A stretch of DNA of 64,000 nt, taken from NCBI RefSeq assembly GCF_014648995.1, contig NZ_BMSE01000028.1, forward strand, positions 1 to 64,000, in the 5' to 3' direction. Of the stretch, positions 23,952 to 31,662 are shown piece after piece. This DNA comes from Streptomyces massasporeus. Lineage in GTDB: Bacteria > Actinomycetota > Actinomycetes > Streptomycetales > Streptomycetaceae. How positions within the stretch are numbered: position 1 is the stretch's first letter; every line of letters starts with the position of its first letter. A program made the position numbers and the translations under genes. A model generated the notes under the pieces. That model saw only the letters and a program-made list of their open reading frames with translations, did no database searches and had not been told where the DNA came from.

Positions 23952-25079
23952 TCAGCCGGATCCCACGAACAGCACGAGCAGCAGCCACACCACCGGAGCC
24001 GTGGGCAGCAGCGAGTCGAGCCGGTCCATGATGCCGCCGTGGCCGGGCAGCAGCGTGCCCATGTCCTTGATGCCGAGGTCCCGCTTGATCATGGACTCGC
24101 CGAGGTCGCCGAGCGTGGCGGTGACCGCGACCGCGAGGCCCAGCACCAGGCCCTGCCACCAGGCCCCGTCGTCGATGAGGAACTGCATGCACAGCGCCCC
24201 CGCGACCATGGCGAAGGAGACCGCGCCGAGCAGGCCCTCGCGGGTCTTGCCGGGGCTGATGCGCGGGGCGAGCTTGTGCCGGCCGAACCGCCAGCCGACG
24301 GCGTAGGCCCCGGTGTCGCTGACGACCGTGAGCAGCAGGAAGGTGAGGACCCGCTGCGGCCCGTCGTCCGCGGTCAGCATCATCGCGACGAAGGTCGCCA
24401 GGAACGGCACGTAGAACGCCGCGAAGACGCCCGCGGTGACGTCCCTCAGGTAGCCCTCGGGCGGTTCGGTCATGCGCCAGACCAGGACGGCCAGCGCCGT
24501 GAGTGCCATCGCCACCCACGCGCCCTCGGCGCCCCGGACGTACCCGGCGACGACCATGGCGGCACCGCCGAGCGCGAGCGGCACGAGGGGCGCCCGGATG
24601 CCCTTGCGTTCCTCCAGCCGCTTGGTCAGCTCCCACAGGCCCACCACCACGGCCACGGCCACGACACCCACGAACACGGCCTTGACGACGAACAGCGACG
24701 CGACGATCACCGCACCGAGCCCGACACCGACCCCTATCGCGGCGCTCAGGTCGCGACCCGCGCTCTTCTTCGGCGGCTTGGGCGCCGGCTGCGAGGCGTC
24801 GGGCATGGGCTCCGGATTCGTGTCGTTTCGGACCGGGGCGCCGCTCAGCCGAGCAGCCCCCCGGTCGTCATCCTGGTTTCCGCCGAATTCGGTCACGTCG
24901 GGCACGATGGGCATGGGGCGAGTCTGAGGCGCTTCATACGCATCGTATGCGGGACCCGCCGGAGCGGCCCCTTGGACGTGCCCGTGGCCCGGACCCTGGA
25001 CGTGCCCGTGACCATGCCCTTGGTCGGTGGGCTCCCAGTACCCGGCCTGTGGCGGCGCCCCCCAGGAAGAGTCGTTCAT
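23952..25079 (-). CDS. cdsA: Phosphatidate cytidylyltransferase (CDP-diglyceride synthase)
   Basis: This 375-residue integral membrane enzyme makes CDP-diacylglycerol from phosphatidate and CTP for phospholipid synthesis. The family signature SMIKRDLGIKDMGTLLPGHG then GIMDRLDSL is intact near the C-terminus, and about eight hydrophobic segments precede it. The first 110 residues are an extra soluble, low-complexity extension with a histidine-glycine repeat (QGHGHGHVQGPGHGHVQG), common in actinobacterial homologues but of unknown role; it could bind metal. The ATG overlaps the frr stop (TGATG). Confidence 0.92.
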   Translation of the reverse strand: MNDSSWGAPPQAGYWEPTDQGHGHGHVQGPGHGHVQGAAPAGPAYDAYEAPQTRPMPIVPDVTEFGGNQDDDRGAARLSGAPVRNDTNPEPMPDASQPAPKPPKKSAGRDLSAAIGVGVGLGAVIVASLFVVKAVFVGVVAVAVVVGLWELTKRLEERKGIRAPLVPLALGGAAMVVAGYVRGAEGAWVAMALTALAVLVWRMTEPPEGYLRDVTAGVFAAFYVPFLATFVAMMLTADDGPQRVLTFLLLTVVSDTGAYAVGWRFGRHKLAPRISPGKTREGLLGAVSFAMVAGALCMQFLIDDGAWWQGLVLGLAVAVTATLGDLGESMIKRDLGIKDMGTLLPGHGGIMDRLDSLLPTAPVVWLLLVLFVGSG

Positions 25080-25636
25080 CAGACCTCGAGCAGCTCCGCT
25101 TCCTTGTGCTTCAGGAGCTCGTCCACCTGCGCGACGTACTTCGCGGTGGTGTCGTCGAGCTCCTTCTCCGCGCGGCGGCCCTCGTCCTCGCCGACCTCGC
25201 CGTCCTTGATCAGCTTGTCGATGGCTTCCTTGGCCTTGCGGCGCACGGAGCGGATCGAGATCTTCGCGTCCTCGCCCTTGCCCTTGGCGACCTTGATGTA
25301 CTCCCGGCGGCGCTCCTCGGTGAGCTCGGGGAACACCACCCGGATGATGTTGCCGTCGTTGCTCGGGTTGACGCCCAGGTCGGAGTCGCGGATCGCCTGC
25401 TCGATGTTGCGCAGCGCGCTCTTGTCGAAGGGGGTCACCACGGCCATACGCGGCTCGGGCACGGAGAACGAGGCCAGCTGGTTGATCGGCGTCGGCGCGC
25501 CGTAGTAGTCGGCCACGATCTTGTTGAACATCGCCGGGTGCGCACGGCCGGTGCGGATCGCGGCGAAGTCCTCCTTGGCGACCACGACGGCCTTCTCCAT
25601 CTTCTCCTCGGCCTCGAGGAGGGTCTCTTCGATCAC
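25079..25636 (-). CDS. frr: Ribosome recycling factor
   Basis: This 185-residue protein has the RRF signature RTGRAHPAMFNKIVADYYGA and the conserved VPEPRMAVVTPFDKS and GNIIRVVFPELTEERRREY. It splits the post-termination ribosome with EF-G. GTG 25636 gives the usual IEETLLEAEEKMEKAV start, with AGGAG 8 bases upstream; a GTG immediately before (25639) is an alternative. It sits between pyrH and cdsA, the normal bacterial order. Confidence 0.95.
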   Translation of the reverse strand: MIEETLLEAEEKMEKAVVVAKEDFAAIRTGRAHPAMFNKIVADYYGAPTPINQLASFSVPEPRMAVVTPFDKSALRNIEQAIRDSDLGVNPSNDGNIIRVVFPELTEERRREYIKVAKGKGEDAKISIRSVRRKAKEAIDKLIKDGEVGEDEGRRAEKELDDTTAKYVAQVDELLKHKEAELLEV

Positions 25637-25802
25637 CACTTGCTCCTGCGTGTCTTGAGTAGGCCCGGCTGCGGTTCCATGTGGGGCGGCGGCCGGCTGC
25701 GTCGCGTCTTCTTCCTGCACGGTTCCCGACCGGCAGGACATTGTCCATCCCCCGGCCCGGCTCCGTCCCGTCCGTCCCCCGGACGGGGTTGTTCCCGGGG
25801 TG

Positions 25803-26561
25803 TCAGTCCCGGCTGCCGGGGTCCCCCACCAGCGTGCCGATCTTCTCACCCTTGACGGCGCGTCCGATGTTGCCCTCGGCCAGCAGCTCGAAGACCACGA
25901 TCGGGAGCTTGTTGTCGCGGCACAGCGTCACGGCCGTGGCATCGGCGACCTTCAGATCGCGCGTGATGACCTCGCCGTAGCCGAGGTGATCGAACTTCAC
26001 CGCGTCCGGGTTGGTCTTGGGGTCGGAGTCGTAGACCCCGTCCACGCCGTTCTTGCCCATCAGCAGCGCCTCGGCGTCGATCTCCAGGGCGCGCTGGGCG
26101 GCGGTGGTGTCGGTGGAGAAGTAGGGCATGCCCATGCCCGCGCCGAAGATGACCACGCGGCCCTTCTCCAGGTGCCGCACGGCACGCAGCGGGATGTACG
26201 GCTCGGCGACCTGGCCCATGGTGATGGCGGTCTGCACCCGGCAGTCCACGCCCACCTTCTCCAGGAAGTCCTGGAGGGCGAGGCAGTTCATGACCGTGCC
26301 GAGCATGCCCATGTAGTCGGAGCGGGCCCGGTCCATGCCGCGCTGCTGGAGTTCGGCGCCGCGGAAGAAGTTGCCACCGCCGATGACGATCGCGATCTCC
26401 GCGCCGTCGCGTACGACGGCCGCGATCTCGCGGGCGATCTTGTGCACCACGTCGGGGTCGACGCCAAGGCCGCCGCCACCGGAGAAGGCCTCTCCGGACA
26501 GCTTCAGCAGAAACCGGCCGCGCACTTTGCCGTCGTCGCTCTTCTGAGCCTTGGTCGTCAT
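25803..26561 (-). CDS. pyrH: Uridylate kinase
   Basis: This 252-residue UMP kinase of the amino acid kinase fold has the phosphate-binding FLLKLSGEAF, AIVIGGGNFFRG and the TMGQVAEPYIPLRAVRHLEK segment. It phosphorylates UMP to UDP and is usually GTP-activated and UTP-inhibited. It follows tsf after 184 bases that contain a terminator-like hairpin, so it may have its own promoter as well as read-through from rpsB-tsf. A 166-base spacer separates it from frr. Confidence 0.95.
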   Translation of the reverse strand: MTTKAQKSDDGKVRGRFLLKLSGEAFSGGGGLGVDPDVVHKIAREIAAVVRDGAEIAIVIGGGNFFRGAELQQRGMDRARSDYMGMLGTVMNCLALQDFLEKVGVDCRVQTAITMGQVAEPYIPLRAVRHLEKGRVVIFGAGMGMPYFSTDTTAAQRALEIDAEALLMGKNGVDGVYDSDPKTNPDAVKFDHLGYGEVITRDLKVADATAVTLCRDNKLPIVVFELLAEGNIGRAVKGEKIGTLVGDPGSRD

Positions 26562-26600
26562 GGGGGATCCCGCCTCTTTCACGTGTTGCGCATACCAAGA

Positions 26601-26648
26601 AGGCCATTGCCGGTGGGGCGTGTTTCGCATCCCATACGGCAATGGCCT
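26601..26648 (-). terminator. Hairpin between tsf and pyrH
   Basis: AGGCCATTGCCG (26601-26612) and its exact complement (26637-26648) form a 12-bp stem with a 24-base loop. On the minus strand it is followed by TTCTTGGT, so it looks like an intrinsic or attenuating terminator after tsf. Confidence 0.65.
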
Positions 26649-26745
26649 CCTCGTCAGATCTGCTGTCGTCCGCCACTCATGTGACGGCGTACGCGGACGA
26701 CTGCTGTCGACCCTATAGGGGTCGGGCGTCGATCGCGGTACGGAC

Positions 26746-27582
26746 TCAGATGCCGACCTTGATGCGCGTGAAGCGCTTCAGGGTGACACCGGCCTCGTCC
26801 AGAACCTTCTGGACCGACTTCTTGTTGTCGAGCGCGTACGGCTGGCCGAGCAGCGTGGCGTCCTTGAAGAAGCCGTTGAGGCGACCCTCGACGATCTTCG
26901 GCAGGGCGGCCTCGGGCTTACCCTCGGCGCGGGTGGTCTCCTCGGCGACGCGGCGCTCGGACTCGACGACCTCGGCCGGCACGTCCTCCTTGGAGAGGTA
27001 CTTCGGCGCGAAGGCGGCGATGTGCTGGGCGACGCCCTTGGCGATCTCGGCGTTCGGCTTGTCCAGCTCGACGAGGACACCGATCTGCGGGGGCAGGTCG
27101 GGCATCGTGCGGTGCATGTACGCCGTCACGTAACCGTCGGCGAACTGCGCGAAGCGGTCCAGGACGATCTTCTCGCCGAGGTTGGCGTTGGCCTCGTCGA
27201 CGAACGCCTGGACGGTCTTGCCGGGCTCGATCTCGGAGGCGAGCAGGGCCTCGATGTCGGCCGGGGAGGTCTTGGTGACGTGCTCGGCGATGGTCTTGGC
27301 CACGGCCTGGAACTTGTCACCCTTGGCGACGAAGTCCGTCTCGCACTTCAGCTCGACGATGACGCCGGCGGAGTTGTCGTCGGCGATGATCGAGACGACG
27401 GCACCGTTCTCGGCGGACCGGCCCTCGCGCTTGGCGACGCCCTTCTGGCCCTTGATGCGGAGCGCCTCGACGGCCTTCTCGACGTTGCCCTCGGCCTCGT
27501 CCAGCGCCTTCTTGCAGTCCATCATGCCGGCGCCCGTGAGCTCACGGAGCTTCTTGACGTCGGCGGCGGTGTAGTTCGCCAT
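26746..27582 (-). CDS. tsf: Elongation factor Ts
   Basis: This 278-residue protein has the EF-Ts N-terminal UBA-like domain (VKKLRELTGAGMMDCKKALD) and the TDFVAK signature (CETDFVAKGDKF). It is the guanine-nucleotide exchange factor for EF-Tu. Length is normal for actinobacteria. It is the second gene of the rpsB-tsf unit, with a 172-base spacer containing a long-range inverted repeat. Confidence 0.96.
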   Translation of the reverse strand: MANYTAADVKKLRELTGAGMMDCKKALDEAEGNVEKAVEALRIKGQKGVAKREGRSAENGAVVSIIADDNSAGVIVELKCETDFVAKGDKFQAVAKTIAEHVTKTSPADIEALLASEIEPGKTVQAFVDEANANLGEKIVLDRFAQFADGYVTAYMHRTMPDLPPQIGVLVELDKPNAEIAKGVAQHIAAFAPKYLSKEDVPAEVVESERRVAEETTRAEGKPEAALPKIVEGRLNGFFKDATLLGQPYALDNKKSVQKVLDEAGVTLKRFTRIKVGI

Positions 27583-27679
27583 GAGTCTGTGAATCTCTCT
27601 CGAAGTCTGGAAGATCGAAGATCTGCGGATGCGCCCATGGAGCCGGAAGGCGCTGTCCTTCCGCTGACCTACGGGTCAA

Positions 27680-27736
27680 CGGCGGGAGCGGACTTCACCG
27701 CGCCGAAGGCGCTGGTGGGTGCGGCCGCTCCCGCCG
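27680..27736 (-). promoter_or_regulatory. Inverted repeat in rpsB-tsf spacer
   Basis: CGGCGGGAGCGG (27680-27691) and its exact complement (27725-27736) form a 12-bp stem around 33 bases. It lies just after the rpsB stop and may partly terminate transcription or protect the rpsB mRNA end. Confidence 0.5.
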
Positions 27737-27754
27737 TCAACTCGGACTGACGGG

Positions 27755-28699
27755 TCAGGCCTGCTCGGCCTCGGCCGGCTTCTCGCCCTCGGCCGGCTTC
27801 TCGGCCTCGGCGGCCGGAGCAGCCTCGGCGGCCGGAGCAGCGTCCGCGGCCGGAGCGGCCTCAGCGGCCGGAGCGGCCTCGGCAGCCGGAGCGGCCTCAG
27901 CGGCGGGGGCGGCCTCGTCGGCCTTCTTCTCGCCCTCGAGCAGGTCGCGCTCCCACGCGGCCAGCGGCTCGCCCGCGGCCTTGTCGCCCTTGCCCTCGGT
28001 GGCGACACCGGAGCGGGCGATGAGGCCCTCGGCGACCGCGTCCGCGATCACACGGGTGAGCAGGGTGACGGAGCGGATCGCGTCGTCGTTGCCCGGGATC
28101 TTGTAGTCGACCTCGTCGGGGTCGCAGTTGGTGTCGAGGATCGCGACGACCGGGATGTTCAGCTTCCGGGCCTCACCAACCGCGATGTGCTCCTTCTTGG
28201 TGTCCACGATCCAGACGGCGCTGGGCACCTTCTGCATCTCGCGGATACCGCCGAGGGTCTTCTCCAGCTTGGCCTTCTCGCGCGAGAGCACGAGAAGCTC
28301 CTTCTTGGTCAGACCGGACGCGGCGACGTCCTCGAAGTCGATCTGCTCGAGCTCCTTGAGGCGCTGCAGACGCTTGTAGACGGTCGAGAAGTTGGTGAGC
28401 ATGCCGCCCAGCCAGCGCTGGTTGACGTAGGGCATGCCGACGCGGGTGGCCTGCTCGGCGATGGCCTCCTGCGCCTGCTTCTTCGTGCCGACGAACATGA
28501 CCGTGCCGCCGTGGGCGACGGTCTCCTTGACGAACTCGAAGGCGCGGTCGATGTACGACAGCGACTGGAGCAGGTCGATGATGTAGATGCCGTTGCGCTC
28601 CGTGAAGATGAAGCGCTTCATCTTCGGGTTCCAACGACGGGTCTGGTGACCGAAGTGGACGCCGCTCTCCAGCAGCTCCCGCATCGTGACGACGGCCAT
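27755..28699 (-). CDS. rpsB: 30S ribosomal protein S2
   Basis: This 314-residue S2 has standard motifs: LLESGVHFGHQTRRWNPKMK, then VNQRWLGGMLTNFSTV and PVVAILDTNCDPDEVDY. The core ends near residue 255. It is followed by a tail of about 55 residues made of an alanine/proline/glutamate repeat (units close to AAPAAE) and PAEGEKPAEAEQA. Long acidic-Ala tails on S2 are seen in other streptomycetes; the copy number here is high enough to be a microsatellite in the gene. The start has GGAGATAC-like spacing upstream. It diverges from the M23-like gene. Confidence 0.96.
   Translation of the reverse strand: MAVVTMRELLESGVHFGHQTRRWNPKMKRFIFTERNGIYIIDLLQSLSYIDRAFEFVKETVAHGGTVMFVGTKKQAQEAIAEQATRVGMPYVNQRWLGGMLTNFSTVYKRLQRLKELEQIDFEDVAASGLTKKELLVLSREKAKLEKTLGGIREMQKVPSAVWIVDTKKEHIAVGEARKLNIPVVAILDTNCDPDEVDYKIPGNDDAIRSVTLLTRVIADAVAEGLIARSGVATEGKGDKAAGEPLAAWERDLLEGEKKADEAAPAAEAAPAAEAAPAAEAAPAADAAPAAEAAPAAEAEKPAEGEKPAEAEQA
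27806..27915 (-). repeat. In-frame tandem repeat in the rpsB C-terminal tail
   Basis: About six copies of an 18-base unit close to GGCCGGAGCAGCCTCGGC (plus strand) encode repeated Ala-Pro-Ala-Ala-Glu blocks. Copies differ at single third positions (GCA/GCG and so on), showing old expansion with drift. Confidence 0.75.
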
Positions 28700-28972
28700 G
28701 GCCGTATCTCCTTGAATTTCTCGGTTGTGCCGCGGATGCCGGACGGCTTCCGCGCCTGACGCCCACTGCGCGCCGTTCCACGAGGGACCGAGGGGCGCTG
28801 ATACGGGCCCGTTGCCGGGGTTCGTATCGGGGCGTGCGAAGTCGACCCGATGACTCGGGTCGCCACCAGAAGTGTACGGGACCCGTGGGGTGCCGGGTGA
28901 CGCCGATGTCCACAAGCGGGCGCCCGCCCACAGCCGCGAGCGGCGACACCGGCGCTCCGGAACGCTCTCCGC

Positions 28973-29551
28973 ATGCGAGCGAACCGATGCGTGCGTGTCT
29001 GTGCACGCCTGATCCTGCTGGTGATCGTCACGGCGACGGCCCTGCTGGCCCCGCCGCCACCGCTGTTCGCGGCGGGTGCGCCCCGGGCCGACGACCCGCC
29101 GGCCACCGTGCCGGCCATCGGCCGCGCCTGGCCCGTCGGCTCACGTCCCCGTGTCCTGCGGGGCTGGGAGCCCCCGGCGACGGTCTACGGCCCGGGCCAC
29201 CGGGGCGTGGACCTTGCGGCACCGGCGGGCACACCCGTTCGAGCGGTGGCCCGGAGCCGGGTCGCCTTCGCGGGCCGGGTGGCCGGCAGGGGGGTCGTAT
29301 CGGTGGACCTCACGGGTACGGGCGATCCGCCCCTGCGCACGACGTACGAGCCGGTGACGGCCGCGGTCGAGGAGGGGGACGAGGTGGAACCGGGCGAGGT
29401 GATCGGCACGGTGGACGCGAGCGGCTCGCACTGCACGGCCACGTGCGTCCACTGGGGCCTGCGCCGCGGCGAGGGCTACGCGAACCCGCTGTCGCTCCTG
29501 CCGCCGTGGCTCCTGCACCGGGGCCCGTCGAGGCTGCTGCCGCTGGCGTAG
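28973..29551 (+). CDS. Secreted M23/LytM-like peptidase domain protein, probably catalytically altered
   Basis: This 192-residue protein has a signal peptide (VCARLILLVIVTATALLAPP) and a LytM fold region: YGPGHRGVDLAAPAGTPVRA has the first zinc-ligand pattern HxxxD. The second motif, usually HxH, reads TCVHWGLRR: the first histidine is replaced by cysteine. This HxH change is seen in other actinobacterial members, so it may be a divergent metal site or a regulator of amidases rather than an active peptidase. Cysteines C(H)CTATC may form a disulphide. It diverges from rpsB. Its last codons start the tandem repeat array that follows. Confidence 0.75.
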   Translation: MRANRCVRVCARLILLVIVTATALLAPPPPLFAAGAPRADDPPATVPAIGRAWPVGSRPRVLRGWEPPATVYGPGHRGVDLAAPAGTPVRAVARSRVAFAGRVAGRGVVSVDLTGTGDPPLRTTYEPVTAAVEEGDEVEPGEVIGTVDASGSHCTATCVHWGLRRGEGYANPLSLLPPWLLHRGPSRLLPLA

Positions 29552-29782
29552 CCGCGGGTGTGCGTGCCGCTGGCGTAGCCGCGGGTGTGGCGTGCCGCTG
29601 GCGTAACGGCGGGTGTGCGTGCCACTGGCGTAGCAGCCGATGTGCGTGCCACTGGCGTAACGGCGGATGTGGCGTGCCGCTGGCGTAGCCGCGGGTGTGC
29701 CTGCCACTGGCGTAGCAGCGGATGTGCGTCGTAACGGCGGATGTGGCGTGCCGCTGGCGTAGCCGCAGGTGTGCGTGCCGCT
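29537..29782. repeat. Tandem repeat array of about 27 bp beginning at the M23 gene stop
   Basis: About nine copies of a 27-28-base unit, starting with CTGCCGCTGGCGTAG and ending GGTGTGC, run from the last codons of the M23-like gene through the spacer toward the TetR gene. Copies differ by a few substitutions (GTAG/GTAA, CCGC/CAGC/CGGC), 27/28-base length changes, and one truncated 20-base copy. No spacers of unique sequence occur, so it is a minisatellite and not CRISPR. The remaining 114 bases before the TetR stop hold nothing I can recognise. Confidence 0.85.
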
Positions 29783-29896
29783 CGGGCCGCGGGACCCCGC
29801 TCCGCCGGGCCCTGAAACGCCACAGCCTCGACCTCGAGGCCGTCACGCCGCACACCTCGCAGCGCAAGGCCACGGCCACGGCTCGGCCCGAGGCCG

Positions 29897-30478
29897 TCAG
29901 CCCCGCACACCCCGCAGCGCCATCGACACGGCCGCGTCCGTGATCGCCCCGGGCTCCTCCGCGGCCCCGAGCTCGATCCTGCGCACGGCCGCGTCCACCA
30001 CGCCCTGGACCAACATCGCCGCCAGCCGGGGCTGCTCGTGGCCGAGCTCGCCCAGCGCCTCGACGATCATCGCGACCAGCCCGCCGTGCGCCGCCCGGAT
30101 CTTCTCCCGGGCCCCCGCGTCGAGTTCACTCGCGGAGATCGCGACCACGGCCCGGTGCCGCCGGTCGCCGACCAGTTCCAGCTGCTGCCGCACATACGCC
30201 TCGACCTTGGCCTCGGCGGTCCCGGCCCGCTCCATCGCCGCCGACACGTCCGCCGCCCAGACCGGGAAGTCGACCTCGCACAGTTCCTCGACCACGGCCG
30301 CCCGCGACCGGAAGTACTCGTATACGGACGATCGCGCGAGGCCCGTCCGCTCGGCGAGGGCCGGGAAGGTCAGCGCCTCCGTACCGCCCTCGGACAACAA
30401 GGAACGAGCCGCGTCCAGCAGGGCGGCTCGCTGCATCGACCGGTGCTCGGCCACGGAGGCCGCTCGAATCCTTGGCAC
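29897..30478 (-). CDS. TetR/AcrR-family transcriptional regulator
   Basis: This 193-residue protein has a TetR helix-turn-helix near residues 17-62 (RAALLDAARSLLSEGGTEAL, then FPALAERTGLARSSVYEYFR). An all-alpha ligand-binding half without recognisable ligand residues follows. GTG 30478 is the start. It lies downstream of whiG on the same strand with a 69-base gap. Target and ligand unknown; neighbouring whiG suggests but does not show a developmental link. Confidence 0.88.
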   Translation of the reverse strand: MPRIRAASVAEHRSMQRAALLDAARSLLSEGGTEALTFPALAERTGLARSSVYEYFRSRAAVVEELCEVDFPVWAADVSAAMERAGTAEAKVEAYVRQQLELVGDRRHRAVVAISASELDAGAREKIRAAHGGLVAMIVEALGELGHEQPRLAAMLVQGVVDAAVRRIELGAAEEPGAITDAAVSMALRGVRG

Positions 30479-30547
30479 GTCAACACTCTACGGACGCGTC
30501 CCCCCGGGCGGGAGTGGTTGTCGCCGGCCCGACGGCATCCGGGCAGG

Positions 30548-31390
30548 TCAGCGGCCGAAGCTCGCCAGTTTCGCTCTCAGCTGCAGCACCGACTTGGTGT
30601 GGATCTGGCTGACCCGGCTCTCGGTCACGCCCAGCACGTTCCCGATCTCGGCCAGGGTGAGGCCCTCGTAGTAGTACAGCGTGACCACGGTCTTCTCCCG
30701 CTCCGGCAGCGTGTTGATCGCCCGGGCCAGGAACCTGCGCAGCTCCCGGTCCTCGGCGACCTCGACGGGGTTGTCGGCGGCGGTGTCCTCCAGCGTGTCC
30801 ATGACGCTGAGCCCGTCGCCGCCCTCACCGCCCCCGTGCAGCAGTTCCTCCAGGGCCACCACGTTGGCCAGCGACAACTGGCTGAACACGGCGTGCAGTT
30901 CCTCGACGGCGATGCCCATCTCGGAGGCCACCTCGCCCTCGCTCGGAGTCCGCCGCAGCCGGGCCTCCAGCGTGGCGTAGGCCCGCTCCACGTTGCGTGC
31001 CTTCTGCCGTACCGAGCGGGGGATCCAGTCCAGCGCCCGCAGTTCGTCGATCATCGCGCCGCGGATCCGGGTGATCGCGTACGTCTCGAACTTGATCTCC
31101 CGGTCGATGTCGAACTTCTCGATCGCGTCGATCAGCCCGAACACCCCGGAGGAGACGAAGTCCGCCTGCTCGACGTTGGACGGCAGGCCCACGCTGACCC
31201 GTCCCGCGACGTACTTCACGAGCGGCGAGTAGTGCAGGATCAGCTGCTCCCGCAGCCGCTCGTCCCCCGTCGCCTTGTACGACCGCCACAGCTCGTCGAG
31301 CGTCGAGGGAGCGGGCGGCCGCACGCTGCCACCGTCACGGGCGGCTGGGGGGATCGCCGCCCGGTCGGACCCGGAGGTGTGCTGGGGCAT
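30548..31390 (-). CDS. whiG: Sporulation sigma factor WhiG (FliA/sigma-28 family)
   Basis: This 280-residue sigma factor has the exact size of Streptomyces WhiG and all regions: 2.1-2.4 (HYSPLVKYVAGRVSVGLPSN, then SGVFGLIDAIEKFDIDREIK and FETYAITRIRGAMIDELRAL), region 3 and region 4 (LTLAEIGNVLGVTESRVSQI). WhiG commits aerial hyphae to sporulation by activating whiH, whiI and others, and is held by the anti-sigma RsiG with c-di-GMP. ATG 31390 gives the MPQHTSGSD start. It has its own 272-base upstream spacer, in which I see no clear promoter. Confidence 0.95.
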   Translation of the reverse strand: MPQHTSGSDRAAIPPAARDGGSVRPPAPSTLDELWRSYKATGDERLREQLILHYSPLVKYVAGRVSVGLPSNVEQADFVSSGVFGLIDAIEKFDIDREIKFETYAITRIRGAMIDELRALDWIPRSVRQKARNVERAYATLEARLRRTPSEGEVASEMGIAVEELHAVFSQLSLANVVALEELLHGGGEGGDGLSVMDTLEDTAADNPVEVAEDRELRRFLARAINTLPEREKTVVTLYYYEGLTLAEIGNVLGVTESRVSQIHTKSVLQLRAKLASFGR

Positions 31391-31662
31391 TCGTCGCCTT
31401 GTGCCGTTCTGCTGCGGAGTGGTGCTGCTGGGGTGGGCTGTCTGTCTGATGTCGAGTTGCCTGTCCGTGTCGGAACCCTCGTGAGCGTAGCGTGACTGCG
31501 GTGTCGCGGTGTGCGAAGAGCGGAGGCCAAGGAGGGCGCAGATACGTTCCTGAGGGCGTTCCGGCGGGGCGTGGCGGTCGCCCGGTGTGATCACCGGATG
31601 GCCCCAACTGGGCGCATTTCCAAGGGTTGTCGGGGTTCCCCCGGACGGCCGAACACACACGG

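Noticed and set aside
29537..29782. Possible CRISPR array
   Set aside because: Units are contiguous tandem copies with no unique spacers, no cas genes are present, and units are degenerate.
29141..29879. Long minus-strand reading frames rich in repeats across the M23 gene and its repeat array
   Set aside because: They arise from the minisatellite and from GC-rich antisense shadowing; they lack ribosome sites and their composition mirrors the opposite strand.
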